From: JAYVJH01 sp043777595
Lineage (GTDB): Bacteria > Bacteroidota > Bacteroidia > Cytophagales > Spirosomataceae
NCBI GenBank assembly: GCA_043777595.1
Contig: JAYWHT010000002.1
Location: 1-22,773, forward strand
Length of the DNA: 22,773 nt
Direction: 5' to 3'
A program made the position numbers and the translations under genes. The notes beneath the pieces are model-generated. The model was not told where the DNA came from, made no database searches, and saw only the letters and a program-made list of their open reading frames with translations. Below are positions 14,627-22,773 of the stretch, piece by piece (within the stretch, counting starts at the first letter, position 1; every line of letters begins with the position of its first letter).

Positions 14627-15613
14627 ATGGCAATATTCAATCGTAGAAATTTCTTGCGCTCTGGTAGCCTATCGGCTCTTTTTGCTGGCTCAATAGCGTC
14701 TTCATGTAAACCAACTGACGAAAAAAAACAAAACCTCAATTCTGCCGCTGGCGGCCCAGTGGTGCTTTCGACTTGGAAACAACTCAAAGCCAACGAAGCG
14801 GCCATAGCTGTTATAGAAAAAGGCGGCTCTGCGCTCGATGCCGTTGAGGCAGGCGTAAAAGTCCCCGAAGCCGACCCCAACGACACGAGTGTAGGCTACG
14901 GCGGCCTGCCCGACCGTGATGGAAACGTAACGCTTGATGCCTGCATCATGGACGAACTCGGCAATGCTGGCTCGGTAACGTTCTTGCAACACATCATGCA
15001 CCCTATTTCGGTGGCACGGCTTGTGATGGAAAAAACGCCACACGTTATGCTATCGGGCGAGGGCGCACTTAGGTTTGCGTTGGACAATGGTTTTAAAAAA
15101 GAAAATTTATTGACCGAAACCTCCAAACAAAAATGGAAAGAATGGCTCAAAACTGCCAAATATCAACCCATTGCCAACATCGAACGCCACGACACTATTG
15201 GCATGGTGGCACTCGACAAAAACGGTAATCTGTCGGGCGCTTGTACGACCAGTGGTATGGCTTATAAACTATACGGTAGAGTAGGGGACTCGCCCATCAT
15301 AGGCGCAGGCTTGTATGTGGACAACGAAATAGGCGCAGCTTGCGCTACAGGTGTAGGCGAGTTGGTGATGAAAACACTGGGGGCATTTTTGATTGTAGAA
15401 CTCATGCGGCAAGGTATGACTCCGCAAGAAGCCTGCGAGGAAGCGGCTAACAGAATTGTCAAAAAGTATAATTATAAAGAATTACAAGTGGGCTATTTGG
15501 CACTCAACAAAAAAGGTGAACATGGTGCGTATAGTGTTCAGACTGGTTTTAATTATACGTTGTACCAACAACAAAAAAACCAGATATTTGAGTCTGATTC
15601 TTTTCTAAAATAG
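14627..15613 (+). CDS. Exported glycosylasparaginase (N4-(beta-N-acetylglucosaminyl)-L-asparaginase)
   Basis: A 328-residue Ntn hydrolase precursor that cleaves the GlcNAc-Asn bond left after digestion of N-glycoproteins. It resembles the Elizabethkingia (Flavobacterium) meningoseptica enzyme. The self-processing site is D189-T190 in ERHDTIGMVAL; T190 becomes the N-terminal nucleophile of the beta chain. The block LSGACTTSGMAYK and GRVGDSPIIGAGLYVDNE follows. Residues 6-27 read RRNFLRSGSLSALFAG then SIASSC, which is a twin-arginine (Tat) signal with a possible lipobox at C27, so export in folded form is likely. The open frame reaches back to 14513, but that would add 38 residues encoded across the prfB terminator; the ATG at 14627 puts the Tat motif at the N-terminus. 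The glycogen synthase gene starts 15 nt downstream. Confidence 0.92.
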   Translation: MAIFNRRNFLRSGSLSALFAGSIASSCKPTDEKKQNLNSAAGGPVVLSTWKQLKANEAAIAVIEKGGSALDAVEAGVKVPEADPNDTSVGYGGLPDRDGNVTLDACIMDELGNAGSVTFLQHIMHPISVARLVMEKTPHVMLSGEGALRFALDNGFKKENLLTETSKQKWKEWLKTAKYQPIANIERHDTIGMVALDKNGNLSGACTTSGMAYKLYGRVGDSPIIGAGLYVDNEIGAACATGVGELVMKTLGAFLIVELMRQGMTPQEACEEAANRIVKKYNYKELQVGYLALNKKGEHGAYSVQTGFNYTLYQQQKNQIFESDSFLK

Positions 15614-15628
15614 ACCTTAACCAAAAAA

Positions 15629-17440
15629 ATGATGAAAGACAATAAACCAAAAAAGCAGCAACTGTTTGAAATAGCTTGGGAGGTATGTAACCAAGTGGGC
15701 GGTATATATACTGTGATTAGGAGCAAAGTGCCAGCGATGGTTGAGCAATGGGGTGAAAATTATGCTTGCTTGGGACCGTATTTTCCACAAAAAGCAATGA
15801 CAGAATTTGAGCCGATTGTCGATATTGAAACAACTGCCATAGGCCGGGCTGTTCAGAAAATGCGGGAAGCTGGCTATGCCGTTGAGTATGGACACTGGCT
15901 CATAACTGGCAAACCAAAGATTGTTCTTTTTGACATCAGAAGCATTGTGAGCCAGTTAGAAACCATCAAATATAACTTATGGGCAAATCATCAAATACCA
16001 ACTATCAATGTCGAAGATTTAGTAAACCAAACATTACTTTTGAGTGAAATGGTGCGGGTTTTCCTAACAATTTTTGCCGAAGATAACGCCAAAAAGACAG
16101 ACATCGTAGCACATTTCCATGAATGGATGGCCAGCTCGGGGCTGCCACAGTTACGAAAAGACAACGTAAAGATAGCAACCGTATTTACAACCCACGCCAC
16201 GATGCTGGGGCGGTATATTGCCTCAAACGAGCGTGATTTTTATAACAAATTACCTACTTTTAAGTGGCAGCAGGAAGCCCGCCACTACGCTATCGAAGCA
16301 CAAGCGACCATTGAGCGGCAGGCTTATTTGAGCGCACATACTGCCACAACAGTCAGCGACGTTACAGCCAAAGAGTGTGAGGTGTTTTTGGGGCGTTATC
16401 CCGACTTGATTTTGCCCAATGGCCTCAATATCCAGCGATTTGCGGCCGTGCATGAGTTTCAGAATTTACATTTGAAATACAAAGAAAAAATCCATGAGTT
16501 TGTGATGGGGCATTTTTTTCAGAGTTATTCGTGGAATTTAGACAAGACGCTGTACTTTTTTACATCGGGTCGTTATGAATTTGTAAACAAAGGCTACGAC
16601 CTCACACTCGAAGCATTGGCTCGGCTAAACTGGAAAATGGTCAAAGAAAACTTAGATATGACCGTTGTGATGTTTATGGTAACTAAGCAACCTTATAATT
16701 CCATCAATCCAGAAGTATTGCAATCGAGGGCGGTTTTGGACGAAATTCAAGAGACTTGTGCAGCCATTGAAAAACAAGTCGGCGAGCATTTATTTAAAGC
16801 CGCCGCATCTTCTGCCGACCATAACTTGCCTGACCTCAATAATTTTGTAGATGAATATTGGAGACTGAGGCTCAAAAGAACAATTCAGACCTGGAAAACC
16901 AAACGCCTGCCACCCTTTGTAACACACGACCTAAAACAACCCGATGGTATTACGGAGTTTTGTGAACGCTCAGGGCTTGTTAATCATGAAAAAGACAGAG
17001 TGAAAATCGTCTATCACCCCGACTTTATTGCTTCTACCAATCCCCTTTTTGGTTTAGATTATGGTCAATTTGTGCGTGGTTGCCACTTGGGAGTATTTCC
17101 GAGTTATTACGAACCCTGGGGTTATACGCCTCTTGAATGTGTTGTTCGAGGCATTCCGACTGTAACGAGCGACTTGTCGGGTTTTGGTGATTTTGTGATG
17201 CAACTCATGCAAGATTACGAAAACAGGGGTATTTATGTCATCAATCGGCAGTCGCAAGGCTTCGACGAAGCCGCCAATCAATTAGCAGATATTCTTTTAA
17301 AATTTGTAAAACTAAGTTTGAAAGATAGAGTCAAACAACGCAACGCAGTTGAAAACATCGCTGACGTTTTTGACTGGATGAGTCTTAGGTCTTACTATGA
17401 TACTGCCCACGATTTGGCTATGAAACGAAAAAAACCGTAG
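15629..17440 (+). CDS. Glycogen synthase, GT3 family (eukaryotic type)
   Basis: A 603-residue retaining glucosyltransferase that extends alpha-1,4-glucan chains from a nucleotide-sugar donor. It matches the animal/fungal GT3 family, not the bacterial GT5 GlgA: LFEIAWEVCNQVGGIYTVI (12-30), AHFHEWMASSGLP (161-173), TTHATMLGRYIASN (187-200), LPNGLNI (262-268) and FTSGRYEFVNKGYDL (311-325). The catalytic E-x7-E pair is E495/E503 in PSYYEPWGYTPLE. It is shorter than the human enzyme (about 737) and lacks the long phosphorylated C-terminal tail and obvious arginine-cluster helix, so mammalian-type regulation is not expected. Start choice is between ATGs at 15629 and 15632. The 15-nt gap suggests co-transcription with the glycosylasparaginase. 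No other glycogen genes are in the window. Confidence 0.94.
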   Translation: MMKDNKPKKQQLFEIAWEVCNQVGGIYTVIRSKVPAMVEQWGENYACLGPYFPQKAMTEFEPIVDIETTAIGRAVQKMREAGYAVEYGHWLITGKPKIVLFDIRSIVSQLETIKYNLWANHQIPTINVEDLVNQTLLLSEMVRVFLTIFAEDNAKKTDIVAHFHEWMASSGLPQLRKDNVKIATVFTTHATMLGRYIASNERDFYNKLPTFKWQQEARHYAIEAQATIERQAYLSAHTATTVSDVTAKECEVFLGRYPDLILPNGLNIQRFAAVHEFQNLHLKYKEKIHEFVMGHFFQSYSWNLDKTLYFFTSGRYEFVNKGYDLTLEALARLNWKMVKENLDMTVVMFMVTKQPYNSINPEVLQSRAVLDEIQETCAAIEKQVGEHLFKAAASSADHNLPDLNNFVDEYWRLRLKRTIQTWKTKRLPPFVTHDLKQPDGITEFCERSGLVNHEKDRVKIVYHPDFIASTNPLFGLDYGQFVRGCHLGVFPSYYEPWGYTPLECVVRGIPTVTSDLSGFGDFVMQLMQDYENRGIYVINRQSQGFDEAANQLADILLKFVKLSLKDRVKQRNAVENIADVFDWMSLRSYYDTAHDLAMKRKKP

Positions 17441-17474
17441 TACATAAAGCACAGATTAAAATAACTATTAAATT

Positions 17475-17511
17475 TCATAGTTTAAAAAATAAAAATATTT
17501 TTAAACTATGA
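17475..17511. repeat. 14-bp perfect inverted repeat after the glycogen synthase gene
   Basis: TCATAGTTTAAAAA (17475-17488) and TTTTTAAACTATGA (17498-17511) are exact inverse complements around a 9-nt loop, 34 nt after the stop codon. A weak terminator is the simplest reading. The T-rich part is inside the arm and no T-tail follows, so a protein-binding palindrome is also possible. Confidence 0.6.
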
Positions 17512-17545
17512 ACGGCACGATTATTGTGAGTTTAATAATTACTCG

Positions 17546-17573
17546 CTTAATAGTCAATTACTTGACTATTAAG
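17546..17573. repeat. 12-bp perfect inverted repeat upstream of the giant surface-protein gene
   Basis: CTTAATAGTCAA (17546-17557) and TTGACTATTAAG (17562-17573) are exact inverse complements with a 4-nt loop (TTAC). It is 34 nt downstream of the previous palindrome and 111 nt before the surface-protein ATG. It may be a regulatory hairpin or operator for that gene. Confidence 0.6.
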
Positions 17574-17684
17574 TTGTGATAAACAGATAAAAAGCATAAA
17601 TATTTCAATATAGATACCCTACTTGTATATAGTTGGTATAATTGTTGATACTCTTTTGGGCATATATACTTTACCCATAAAAAT

Positions 17685-20600
17685 ATGTTTTCTTTATCCT
17701 CCTTGCGCCGCCGTGTGGCCAATGCAAACCTTGTAATCCTATCAATGTTGTTGGTAGCATCGTTCGGAACATTCGCCCAAAACGCACCCCCCAACTGCGA
17801 TAAGTACACGCTCTTATTGTCTGAATTTACTAATAATTTCAACAGTAATACGACTATAGCAATACCATTTCCGAGTACTGCCAACCAGTTGCCACAAAAT
17901 ACCTGCGATTTGGGCAGCGGGTCTGGCCAAGATGGGATAGCCATAGACCCCGACAAAAACATTGCCTACGTTGTTGTAGGCAATATTGTAAGGGTTTACG
18001 ATTTCGCACAGGGGGCTTTTATTAATGAGTTTGCGGTTGGTAGTACAAGTAGCGTGTACGACATAGTTTTATCTAACGACAAAAACTTTTTGTACGCCGC
18101 TGGCATGGGCGGACTCTCTCGCATCAATGTAAGCACTGGCGTAGCTACCATTGTTAGACCTGCATCTGATTTTATACCAGCAACTGGCGGGTTGTGGGGA
18201 GTTGCAGTTGAACCAGCAACGGGGAAAGTTTTTGTAACGGGTGGATTTGAAGACGCTGGTGGTAATACTGGCTTTGTAGGACCAAATCGAGTAATGTCGT
18301 TACCTGCCGATTTGACGGGCGCTCCTACCACAATTTATACACACCCAAAAACGACAGGCGATTTGACAGGTATGACTTTTGCCGCCGATGGAACAATCTG
18401 GGTAATTTATAAGTCAGCGGAAACACCGTCTTTCCCCGACCAAGTAATTCACTTGCAAGCCGATGGAACTGTGTTAGGTACGTTCAATATGCCACCACCA
18501 ACAGCCACCTCTGGAAGTGGAGATGGGAATGCACCTTTTGACGTAGCCATTGGACCAGATGGAAACCTGTATATTGCCACTTTTTTTGGTCCCTGTATTT
18601 TGAAATATGACGTAGCCAATAATTCATTTAGTAGTTATATTCCAAACGTTCCTGCTACTTTGTCTAAGGGTATCGCTTTTGTTTGTGGTAATTTTAAATG
18701 TCCATGTGCCAAAGACCTTTCTATTGGCGATGCCGCATCAACGTCAGGCAATTGTAGTAATGGCGTAGCCGCCAACAATGCCAGCCTTACTGTTTCGGGT
18801 ATTGGAGTAGGGTCGTCGTTGTCGAGTTCAATGAAAGCCGACATAAACGAAGGTAGTAGTTATGGCTCTACACCAGCCTTCGGAGCCGGAAGCAATAAGA
18901 ATGTCAGCAATGGTAGTGTTACATTCAATAACCTAAAACCAAACACTACCTACACTATTCGAGTTTGGAACGGCTCTGACGGTTGTTTTACCGATAAATC
19001 ATTTAAAACAAACGCACTTAATTTTCCAGATGTGCCAACAGCAGCAGTACCTTCTGGTGGCCAACCTACTTGTACCAACGCCACGGGAACTATCACAGTA
19101 AGCAATCCGAGTTCAGGTGTTCAGTACAGTTTTGACAATGGCGGTAGCTATCAAAACGAAAACAGCAAAAGCGGTTTAGCACCGGGTACATATCAAATCA
19201 AAACCAAAAATGGTGATGGTTGTGAGTCCGGTCCGACATCGGTAACCATTAACTCGCAACCCAATACACCAGCCGCCCCAACGGCATCGGCTACGCAACA
19301 ACCTACTTGTAGCAACTCAACGGGAACTATCACAGTAAGCAATCCGAGTTCAGGCGTTCAGTACAGTTTTGACAATGGCGGTAGCTATCAAAGCGAAAAC
19401 AGCAAAAGCGGTTTAGCACCGGGTACATATCAAATCAAAACCAAAAATGGTGATGGTTGTGAGTCAGGGCCAACTTCGGTAACCATTAACTCGCAACCCA
19501 ACACACCAGCCGCCCCAACGGCATCGGCTACTGAAATAAGCTGCGCCAATCCAACGGGAATAATTACAGTAAGCAATCCGAGTTCAGGTGTTCAGTACAG
19601 TTTTGACAATGGCGGTAGCTATCAAGCCGAGAATAGCAAAGGTGGGTTAGCACCGGGTACATATCAAATCAAAACCAAAAATGGCGATGGTTGTGAGTCA
19701 GGGCCAACTTCGGTAACCATTAACCAAAATATAACCCCACCTAACGCAAGCGCAGTGAGCGACGGCCCAATTACTTGTAACACCACTACTACAACAGTAA
19801 CAGCGGCTTCTACAACGTCAGGCGTGATTTACTCGTGGGGTGGTCCGAGTGTTGTCTCAGGAAATGGAACAAACCAAATTACAGTTGATGCTGCGGGTGA
19901 TTATACAGTAACAGTTACAAACCCAGCCAACGGTTGTAGGGCGACAGCCACGGCCACAGTTGTGAAACCTGTTTGTACTTTTGACTTAGCCCTCACCAAA
20001 AAACTCTCTGCTGGCCAAGCCGCAAGCGTGAACGTGGGCGACAAAGTAAGATTTACAATTACAGTTATCAACCAAGGCACAGTAAACGCCTCGGCTATTC
20101 AAGTGTCGGACTACGTGCCAGCGGGCATGAGTTTTGTAGCTGCCGACAATACCACGTGGACAGCAGGCTCAACGCCAACAACCAGTATAGCCGCATTAGC
20201 CGCCCAAGCCAGTACATCGGTTGAACTAATACTTACGGTAAATAATGATTTTCAGGGTACAAGTCTGGTAAACAAAGCGGAGATTTCAGATGCCAAAGAT
20301 GGGTCTGGTAATGCTGTTACCGATGTAGACAGCAAGCCAGATGCTAACGCTGGCAACGATGCGGGTGGTAAAGAGGGTACCGCTTCAGACGATGCAACGG
20401 CTGGTAATGGTACGGGTGCGCCAGGCGATACCAACGCCGCAACGGACGAAGACGATGCTGACCCTGCTTTGGTAGGGGTCAATCAGAGATTTGATTTGGC
20501 CTTAACAAAAAAACTGGCCGCAGGACAAAGTTCGAGTGTGAATCCTGGTGATAAGGTGAAATTTACGATTACGGTTTTCAACCAAGGCTCAATAACAGCA

Positions 20601-22773
20601 ACCGATGTGGTCGTCTCGGACTACGTGCCAGCAGGCTTGACTTTCATGTCCGCCGACAATGCCGCTTGGTCGTCGGTCGCAGGAAATCCTACCACTACTT
20701 TGTCTGGCCCGATTGCCAAAGGAGCTTCGGTAACAGTTGATATTATTTTAATGGTTAATACTGATTTTCAAGGTAGTAACTTAGTGAACTCTGCTGAGAT
20801 TAGTGCTGCAAAAGATGGTGTAGGCAATAATGCCGCCGATGCCGACAGCAAAGCCGATACCACGCCAACCAACGATGCGGGTGGTAAAGAAGGCACTGCT
20901 TCGGACGATGCCATTAATGGCAACGGCACGGGAACACCCGACGATGCCAACGCTGGAACGGACGAAGACGACGAAGACCCTGCTTTAATATCGGTCAACC
21001 AGAGATTTGACTTGGCCTTAAAGAAAACGCTTTCGGCGGGTCAAAGCCGTACCGTTACGCTGGGTGCGGACGTGAATTTTGATATTGTTGTTACCAACCA
21101 AGGAACACTCGGGGCTACCAACATTCAAGTAACCGATTATATACCAGCAGGTTTTAGTTTGAACGACGGCAATTGGACGGCAACGGCTGGAAAAGCAACT
21201 TTGAACAGTCTAATCGCATCATTAGTACCGGGAGCAAGCACAACGGTTTCTATTAAATTGAAAGTAAATACTGGTTTTCAAGGAACGGATTTGGTAAATA
21301 AGGCCGAGATTTCAGCGGCCAAAGATGCAAACGGAAACACGCCAACCGACGTGGATTCGACCCCTGATGCCACCGATGGAAACACGTCAGGTGAGGTAAA
21401 CCCCAAAAACGACGTAATAAATGAAGACGGTAAAAATGGAGGCGACGAAGACGACCATGATTTTGAAAGCGTAACGCTGAACCAAACATTTGACTTAGCC
21501 ATCAAGAAAACACTATCCGCTGGGCAAGCTAGCACTGTGAAAGCGGGCGATGATGTAACGTTTTCGATTACGGTTTTGAATCAAGGCTCGCTCAACGCCA
21601 CAATTATTCAAGTAACCGATTATATACCAGCAGGATTTAGTTTGAACGATGCAAACTGGACGGCAACGGCTGGAAAAGCAACTTTAAACACACCAATCGC
21701 ATCTCTGGCGGCAGGTACAAACACCACTGTCAATATCAAGTTAAAAGTTGATGCAGGTTTTCAGGGTTCAAAATTGACCAACAAAGCTGAGGTGAGTTCG
21801 GCCAAAGACGACAATGGAAATACCCCAACCGACGTGGACTCTACACCAGATGCTATTGACGGCAACACCCCAGGTGAGGTGAACCCGAAAGATGATGTAA
21901 TTGGCGAAGATGGTAAAAATGGCGGCGATGAAGACGACCACGATTTTGCCGATGTCAATATCGGACAGACTTTCGACTTAGCCTTGAAGAAAGAATTAGT
22001 ACCACCCACTTCACCGCTAAAACCTGGCGATCTGGTAACTTTCAAGATTAGTATTATCAATCAAGGTAGTTTAGATGCAACTGCCATTCAAGTAACTGAC
22101 TACATACCAGCGGGTTTGAACCTACAAGATGGCAACTGGTCAGTTTCGGGAGGAAAAGCAACCCTGAACACCCCGATTGCTACTTTGGCGGCAGGTGCAA
22201 CAACGATCGTAAATATTACTTTCAAGATTGATGCAAGTTTCCAAGGAACGAGTATCAAAAATTCAGCAGAGATTTCTGATGCCAAAGACAGTAACGGAAA
22301 CCCAGCTACCGACGTGGACTCAACCCCAGATGGTACGGACGGCAATACCCCAGGTGAGCAGAATCCCAAAAATGACGTAATCAATGAAGATGGTAAAAAT
22401 GGCGGCGATGAAGACGACCAAGATATAGAAATAATAACGATTGGGCAGACTTTTGACTTGGCTTTAGTTAAGAAATTAGCCGCTGGGCAATCGGCCAACG
22501 TGATTGCAGGAAGTAATGTTAAATTTACGATTTCAGTCATTAATCAGGGTACAATTGATGCGACGGCAGTACAAGTGTCAGATTACATACCAACGGGCTT
22601 GACCTTGAACGATGGTAACTGGACAAACACAGGTGGTGTAGCGACGTTGAATACGGCCATTGCCAGCTTACCAGTCGGACAAACTGTAACGAGAGACATT
22701 ACATTTACAGTTAGCAGTAGCTTCACAGGGAGTTTGACCAACACAGCAGAAATCAGTTCATCTACAGGCGGGA
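17685..22773 (+). CDS. Giant secreted repeat protein: propeller, SprB-like repeats and DUF11 repeats (3' end outside window)
   Basis: An open frame of 1,696 codons from ATG 17685 runs off the right edge. Residues 1-31 are a signal peptide (MFSLSSLRRR, then a hydrophobic core ending GTFA). Residues about 80-335 look like an NHL/SMP-30 beta-propeller, with blade-like motifs DGIAIDPDKNIAYVV, WGVAVEPATGKVFV, TGMTFAADGTIWV and FDVAIGPDGNLYIA. Residues 339-448 form a Cys-containing fibronectin-like module. Three SprB-like repeats span 460-681, a PKD/Ig-like module 682-765, and at least six DUF11 repeats begin at residues 766, 936, 1108, 1269, 1430 and 1590. Linkers between DUF11 domains are rich in Asp, Asn and Gly and may bind calcium. 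Such proteins in Bacteroidota usually end in a type IX secretion sorting domain or a gliding-motility CHU_C domain, which would lie beyond the window. Adhesion or surface-layer function is inferred. Confidence 0.93.
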   Translation, partial: MFSLSSLRRRVANANLVILSMLLVASFGTFAQNAPPNCDKYTLLLSEFTNNFNSNTTIAIPFPSTANQLPQNTCDLGSGSGQDGIAIDPDKNIAYVVVGNIVRVYDFAQGAFINEFAVGSTSSVYDIVLSNDKNFLYAAGMGGLSRINVSTGVATIVRPASDFIPATGGLWGVAVEPATGKVFVTGGFEDAGGNTGFVGPNRVMSLPADLTGAPTTIYTHPKTTGDLTGMTFAADGTIWVIYKSAETPSFPDQVIHLQADGTVLGTFNMPPPTATSGSGDGNAPFDVAIGPDGNLYIATFFGPCILKYDVANNSFSSYIPNVPATLSKGIAFVCGNFKCPCAKDLSIGDAASTSGNCSNGVAANNASLTVSGIGVGSSLSSSMKADINEGSSYGSTPAFGAGSNKNVSNGSVTFNNLKPNTTYTIRVWNGSDGCFTDKSFKTNALNFPDVPTAAVPSGGQPTCTNATGTITVSNPSSGVQYSFDNGGSYQNENSKSGLAPGTYQIKTKNGDGCESGPTSVTINSQPNTPAAPTASATQQPTCSNSTGTITVSNPSSGVQYSFDNGGSYQSENSKSGLAPGTYQIKTKNGDGCESGPTSVTINSQPNTPAAPTASATEISCANPTGIITVSNPSSGVQYSFDNGGSYQAENSKGGLAPGTYQIKTKNGDGCESGPTSVTINQNITPPNASAVSDGPITCNTTTTTVTAASTTSGVIYSWGGPSVVSGNGTNQITVDAAGDYTVTVTNPANGCRATATATVVKPVCTFDLALTKKLSAGQAASVNVGDKVRFTITVINQGTVNASAIQVSDYVPAGMSFVAADNTTWTAGSTPTTSIAALAAQASTSVELILTVNNDFQGTSLVNKAEISDAKDGSGNAVTDVDSKPDANAGNDAGGKEGTASDDATAGNGTGAPGDTNAATDEDDADPALVGVNQRFDLALTKKLAAGQSSSVNPGDKVKFTITVFNQGSITATDVVVSDYVPAGLTFMSADNAAWSSVAGNPTTTLSGPIAKGASVTVDIILMVNTDFQGSNLVNSAEISAAKDGVGNNAADADSKADTTPTNDAGGKEGTASDDAINGNGTGTPDDANAGTDEDDEDPALISVNQRFDLALKKTLSAGQSRTVTLGADVNFDIVVTNQGTLGATNIQVTDYIPAGFSLNDGNWTATAGKATLNSLIASLVPGASTTVSIKLKVNTGFQGTDLVNKAEISAAKDANGNTPTDVDSTPDATDGNTSGEVNPKNDVINEDGKNGGDEDDHDFESVTLNQTFDLAIKKTLSAGQASTVKAGDDVTFSITVLNQGSLNATIIQVTDYIPAGFSLNDANWTATAGKATLNTPIASLAAGTNTTVNIKLKVDAGFQGSKLTNKAEVSSAKDDNGNTPTDVDSTPDAIDGNTPGEVNPKDDVIGEDGKNGGDEDDHDFADVNIGQTFDLALKKELVPPTSPLKPGDLVTFKISIINQGSLDATAIQVTDYIPAGLNLQDGNWSVSGGKATLNTPIATLAAGATTIVNITFKIDASFQGTSIKNSAEISDAKDSNGNPATDVDSTPDGTDGNTPGEQNPKNDVINEDGKNGGDEDDQDIEIITIGQTFDLALVKKLAAGQSANVIAGSNVKFTISVINQGTIDATAVQVSDYIPTGLTLNDGNWTNTGGVATLNTAIASLPVGQTVTRDITFTVSSSFTGSLTNTAEISSSTGG
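19062..19727 (+). repeat. Three near-identical tandem repeats of about 79 codons (SprB-like)
   Basis: Units begin at 19062, 19299 and about 19533 (237 and 234 bp). Each encodes a Cys, TGTITVSNPSSGVQYSFDNG, a GLAPGTYQIKTKNGDGC core and GPTSVTIN, followed by a Pro/Ala linker (PNTPAAPTASAT) in the first two. The DNA is almost identical over long stretches, including synonymous positions, pointing to recent duplication or gene conversion. The fold resembles SprB repeats of Flavobacterium gliding adhesins. The two cysteines per unit could form a disulfide. Confidence 0.9.
19980..22773 (+). repeat. At least six tandem DUF11 repeats of 480-516 bp
   Basis: Units start at 19980, 20490, 21006, 21489, 21972 and 22452; the last is cut by the window edge. 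Each begins FDLAL or FDLAI, contains TITVxNQG-like and SDYVPAG/TDYIPAG segments and a FQG-NxAEIS strand, then an Asp-rich linker. Linkers fall into two types: GGKEGTASDDA in units 1-2 and DVDSTPDA then INEDGKNGGDEDDHD in units 3-5. Units 3 and 4 share long identical DNA tracts, so the array seems to be growing by local duplication. Confidence 0.92.

Noticed and set aside
17508..17579. Small open frame of 23 codons starting MNGTIIVSLIITRL between the two palindromes
   Set aside because: It lies across both hairpins, has no promoter or ribosome-binding signal and is AT-rich intergenic sequence; chance is the simplest explanation.
17558..17962. Minus-strand open frame of 134 codons over the start of the surface-protein gene
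   Set aside because: It overlaps the signal peptide and propeller start of the plus-strand gene and the intergenic palindrome; no recognisable features.
20252..22540. A series of similar minus-strand open frames under the DUF11 array
   Set aside because: They recur only because the plus-strand coding repeats recur; they are antisense shadows of the repeat array.
17685..22773. The repeat-rich right end as a mobile element or CRISPR-like array
   Set aside because: The repeats are coding, in frame, hundreds of bp long and without spacers or transposase genes, so they are protein domain repeats.

Overview
The window looks like chromosomal DNA of a Bacteroidota bacterium, most likely of the order Cytophagales. 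The protein families point this way: a eukaryote-like NrdA, a GT3 glycogen synthase, a Flavobacterium-type glycosylasparaginase, SprB-like and DUF11 surface repeats. So do several promoter candidates of the Bacteroidota type (TTG, 17-23 nt, TAnnTTTG). No plasmid, phage, insertion sequence, tRNA, rRNA or CRISPR signal was seen. Most of the window is ordinary core genome, and the last 5 kb is accessory-looking surface-protein DNA.

Layout. 1-4.9 kb (minus strand): a TerC/Alx-family membrane protein, a RhaT-type sugar/proton symporter and a class I ribonucleotide reductase large subunit (nrdA) whose C-terminal tail has no cysteine. 4.9-5.3 kb: a 404-bp divergent intergenic region with a 13-bp inverted repeat and a promoter candidate for each direction. 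5.3-8.4 kb (plus strand): a tight cluster of a secreted subtilisin-like protease, a GNAT acetyltransferase and an AI-2E/PerM-family permease. 8.4-10.8 kb (plus): an Rrf2-family regulator with four cysteines, an SDR oxidoreductase with Asn in place of the catalytic Lys, and malate dehydrogenase, each followed by a hairpin. 10.9-13.3 kb (minus): rpmA and rplU as one operon, a lysine/alanine-rich H1-like small protein, and a TrmH-family RNA methyltransferase overlapping a Uma2-family protein by 4 nt. 13.4-17.4 kb (plus): prfB with a programmed +1 frameshift, a glycosylasparaginase with a Tat-like and possibly lipoprotein signal, and a GT3 glycogen synthase 15 nt behind it.

17.7-22.8 kb (plus): the first 1,696 codons of a giant secreted protein that runs off the right edge. 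It has a signal peptide, a beta-propeller-like region, three nearly identical SprB-like repeats of about 79 residues, a PKD/Ig-like module, and at least six DUF11 repeats of about 160-172 residues with Asp-rich linkers. Because no stop codon lies inside the window, this gene is easily missed by an ORF finder requiring both ends.

The best candidates for follow-up are the repeat protein (repeat expansion and its unseen C-terminus), the NrdA without C-terminal cysteines, the RF2 frameshift site in a phylum whose ribosomes hide the anti-Shine-Dalgarno, the Uma2-TrmH overlapping pair, and paired hairpins upstream of the surface gene. I do not see a clear multi-gene defence or biosynthetic system. 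All function calls come from reading motifs and family resemblance, without database searches.
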